Positions 62,931 to 64,000 of a DNA stretch of 64,000 nt are shown here, piece after piece (position 1 is the stretch's first letter; each line of letters starts with the position of its first letter). The notes under the pieces are model-generated. The model did no database searches. It had not been told where the DNA came from and saw nothing but the letters and a program-made list of their open reading frames with translations. Origin of the DNA: Limnomonas spitsbergensis (lineage: Eukaryota > Chlorophyta > Chlorophyceae > Chlamydomonadales); assembly GCA_037349105.1 (NCBI GenBank), contig JAYJMM010000081.1, forward strand, positions 992,001-1,056,000, read 5' to 3'. A program made the translations under genes and the position numbers.

Positions 62931-64000
62931 AGGGTAAGACAGTGTGAGGAGAACGTTTGCTTGCTACGAATCAGTTTGACATGAGCATTGGTGCGCACAC
63001 TGTCACATTTCTTTCTTTTGAGGGGAAATGGTCCAGTGGTACAACGCTGGTGGCATTCTTACCCAGAGGTCGAGGGAACACCAGTCGGCGTCATCATGCT
63101 CTCTCTACCCCCACCTGCTAGAGCGTCAAATTTCATGATGTTACCATACCATCTGTTTCCTTCTTTGTTTTGTCCTGTCCACTTGTGTTTGTTTACACTT
63201 GTCCTCCCCCTTCTTTTTAGTTAGGCGCTCACACGGTGAAGCCTGTTTGAGCTGGGCCCAGGGGTGTAACGTCATAATAACATTGTCATGCAAGGATGGC
63301 ATGGCTGCAATATGACCAAGGCTGTGCATGAAATGAACCGGACACATTCCTTGTCCAACCCATGAAACCGAGCATTCAAAAGGGGCCAGTGGGTACATAC
63401 TGTTCTAAACCATTTATTTGCATACATCTTGCCTTGGATTGGTTGCACGATGGTTAAGATATTAAATCATCATTACACATACAGTTTTGGCACATTGAAA
63501 TGGCAGATACATCAAAATATTATGCTATGGTATAGATTGTAACCAGGGACCTTTCATTCCGAAAAGATAATCTGTATTACTAATCTCAGAGATAAAATAG
63601 CCTGAACGAGGAGTAACACTACCATTCAATGTATCTCTACATTCGTCAGATCCATTACTACCATTCATGCCATGAGTAAGCGAAAAATGCATAATACGTA
63701 CCGCTAATAGCACTGCTATTAGACACACTTCATGAGATTGGTGTCAGACACATAGGCATGGGATGCAAGTTGTCATAGCTGTAGCAATGTTCAAGCTACT
63801 TATGTGGAATTATATACAGCAGTGGCAATGCACAAGGCCCACACAACACTCTCACTAAATCGTACGCTCAAACAGTGCAATTTCAGCTTCGAATAAACAA
63901 GAACATTGACATCTTGGTCATACATCTACATCACCGGGCTTGCAGCTTATGTAAGGGAGCTGTCTGTGTCATGTACTCAAATGCTCCACTTTCACTAAAA
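62931..64000. other. Right-hand end: SINE candidate and unassigned DNA
   Basis: Apart from the SINE candidate at 63022-63280 I see no gene. 63281-64000 is AT-richer unique DNA with no convincing exon or repeat. Confidence 0.45.
63022..63280 (+). mobile_element. tRNA-like SINE candidate
   Basis: A tRNA-like head at 63022-63082 has an A-box-like TGGTCCAGTGGT and a weaker B-box-like GGTCGAGGGAACACC. It is followed by a body, a T/C-rich tract (63150-63212), and the shared dispersed tail TTAGGCGCTCACACGGTGAA, GCCTGTTTGAGCTGGGCCCA, GGGGTGTAACGTCATA (63216-63280). The tail is the same ~60-bp repeat found at nine other places in the window. Only this copy shows the tRNA-like head, so the others may be 5'-truncated. 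Confidence 0.5.

Noticed and set aside
63022..63090. Functional tRNA gene
   Set aside because: A-box-like word is good, but the B box is imperfect and no full cloverleaf or acceptor stem pairing could be drawn; a SINE head fits better.

Overview
The window looks like nuclear DNA of a green alga, most probably Chlorophyceae/Chlamydomonadales. Evidence: intron-rich genes with small exons and GT-AG introns, Pro/Ser-rich wall-type linkers, intron filler rich in degenerate CCCTAAA/CCCTGAA (drifted TTTAGGG telomere-type DNA), a decayed LINE, and very heavy microsatellite and minisatellite load. I cannot name the species from sequence alone.

Layout. 1-10990: a ~71-72 bp BamHI-type satellite of about 150 monomers. 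11160-12430: telomere-like and 23-bp repeats. 12879-21896 (+): ten exons of a Root-UVB-Sensitive (RUS/DUF647) family gene whose 5' part is not visible. 21897-24577: repeats of the RUS 3' end and dispersed elements. 24578-42315 (+): a 12-exon gene (GLOX1) for a secreted copper-radical oxidase of the glyoxal/galactose oxidase type, with a chitin-binding-like N-terminus, two CBM1-like modules and a C-terminal CxxC-rich tail. 42316-46014: intergenic DNA with clustered copies of a ~60-bp dispersed repeat. 46015-58871 (+): a 7-exon tandem paralogue (GLOX2) with the same exon phases but no CxxC tail; instead it has 16 CBM1-like modules, 15 of them in an almost perfect 228-bp tandem array. 58872-64000: gene-poor, with a broken minus-strand LINE and a tRNA-like SINE candidate.

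Both oxidases keep the five residues expected to hold the Cu/Tyr-Cys radical site (Cys, Tyr, Tyr-His, His). Together they suggest a locus for extracellular H2O2 production on wall or polysaccharide substrates, with the carbohydrate-binding part diverging quickly between the copies.

The most unusual signal is not a protein. Nearly every exon of the RUS gene, and several of the GLOX exons, is accompanied by one to about nine truncated tandem copies of its own exon edge, including the splice site. Acceptor-side copies lie upstream of the real exon and donor-side copies lie downstream. One RUS intron (19289-20622) is flanked by the same nine-base exon word on both sides, as expected for an intron born by tandem duplication. 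All exon models are my own reading of splice sites and phase; no transcript data were available.
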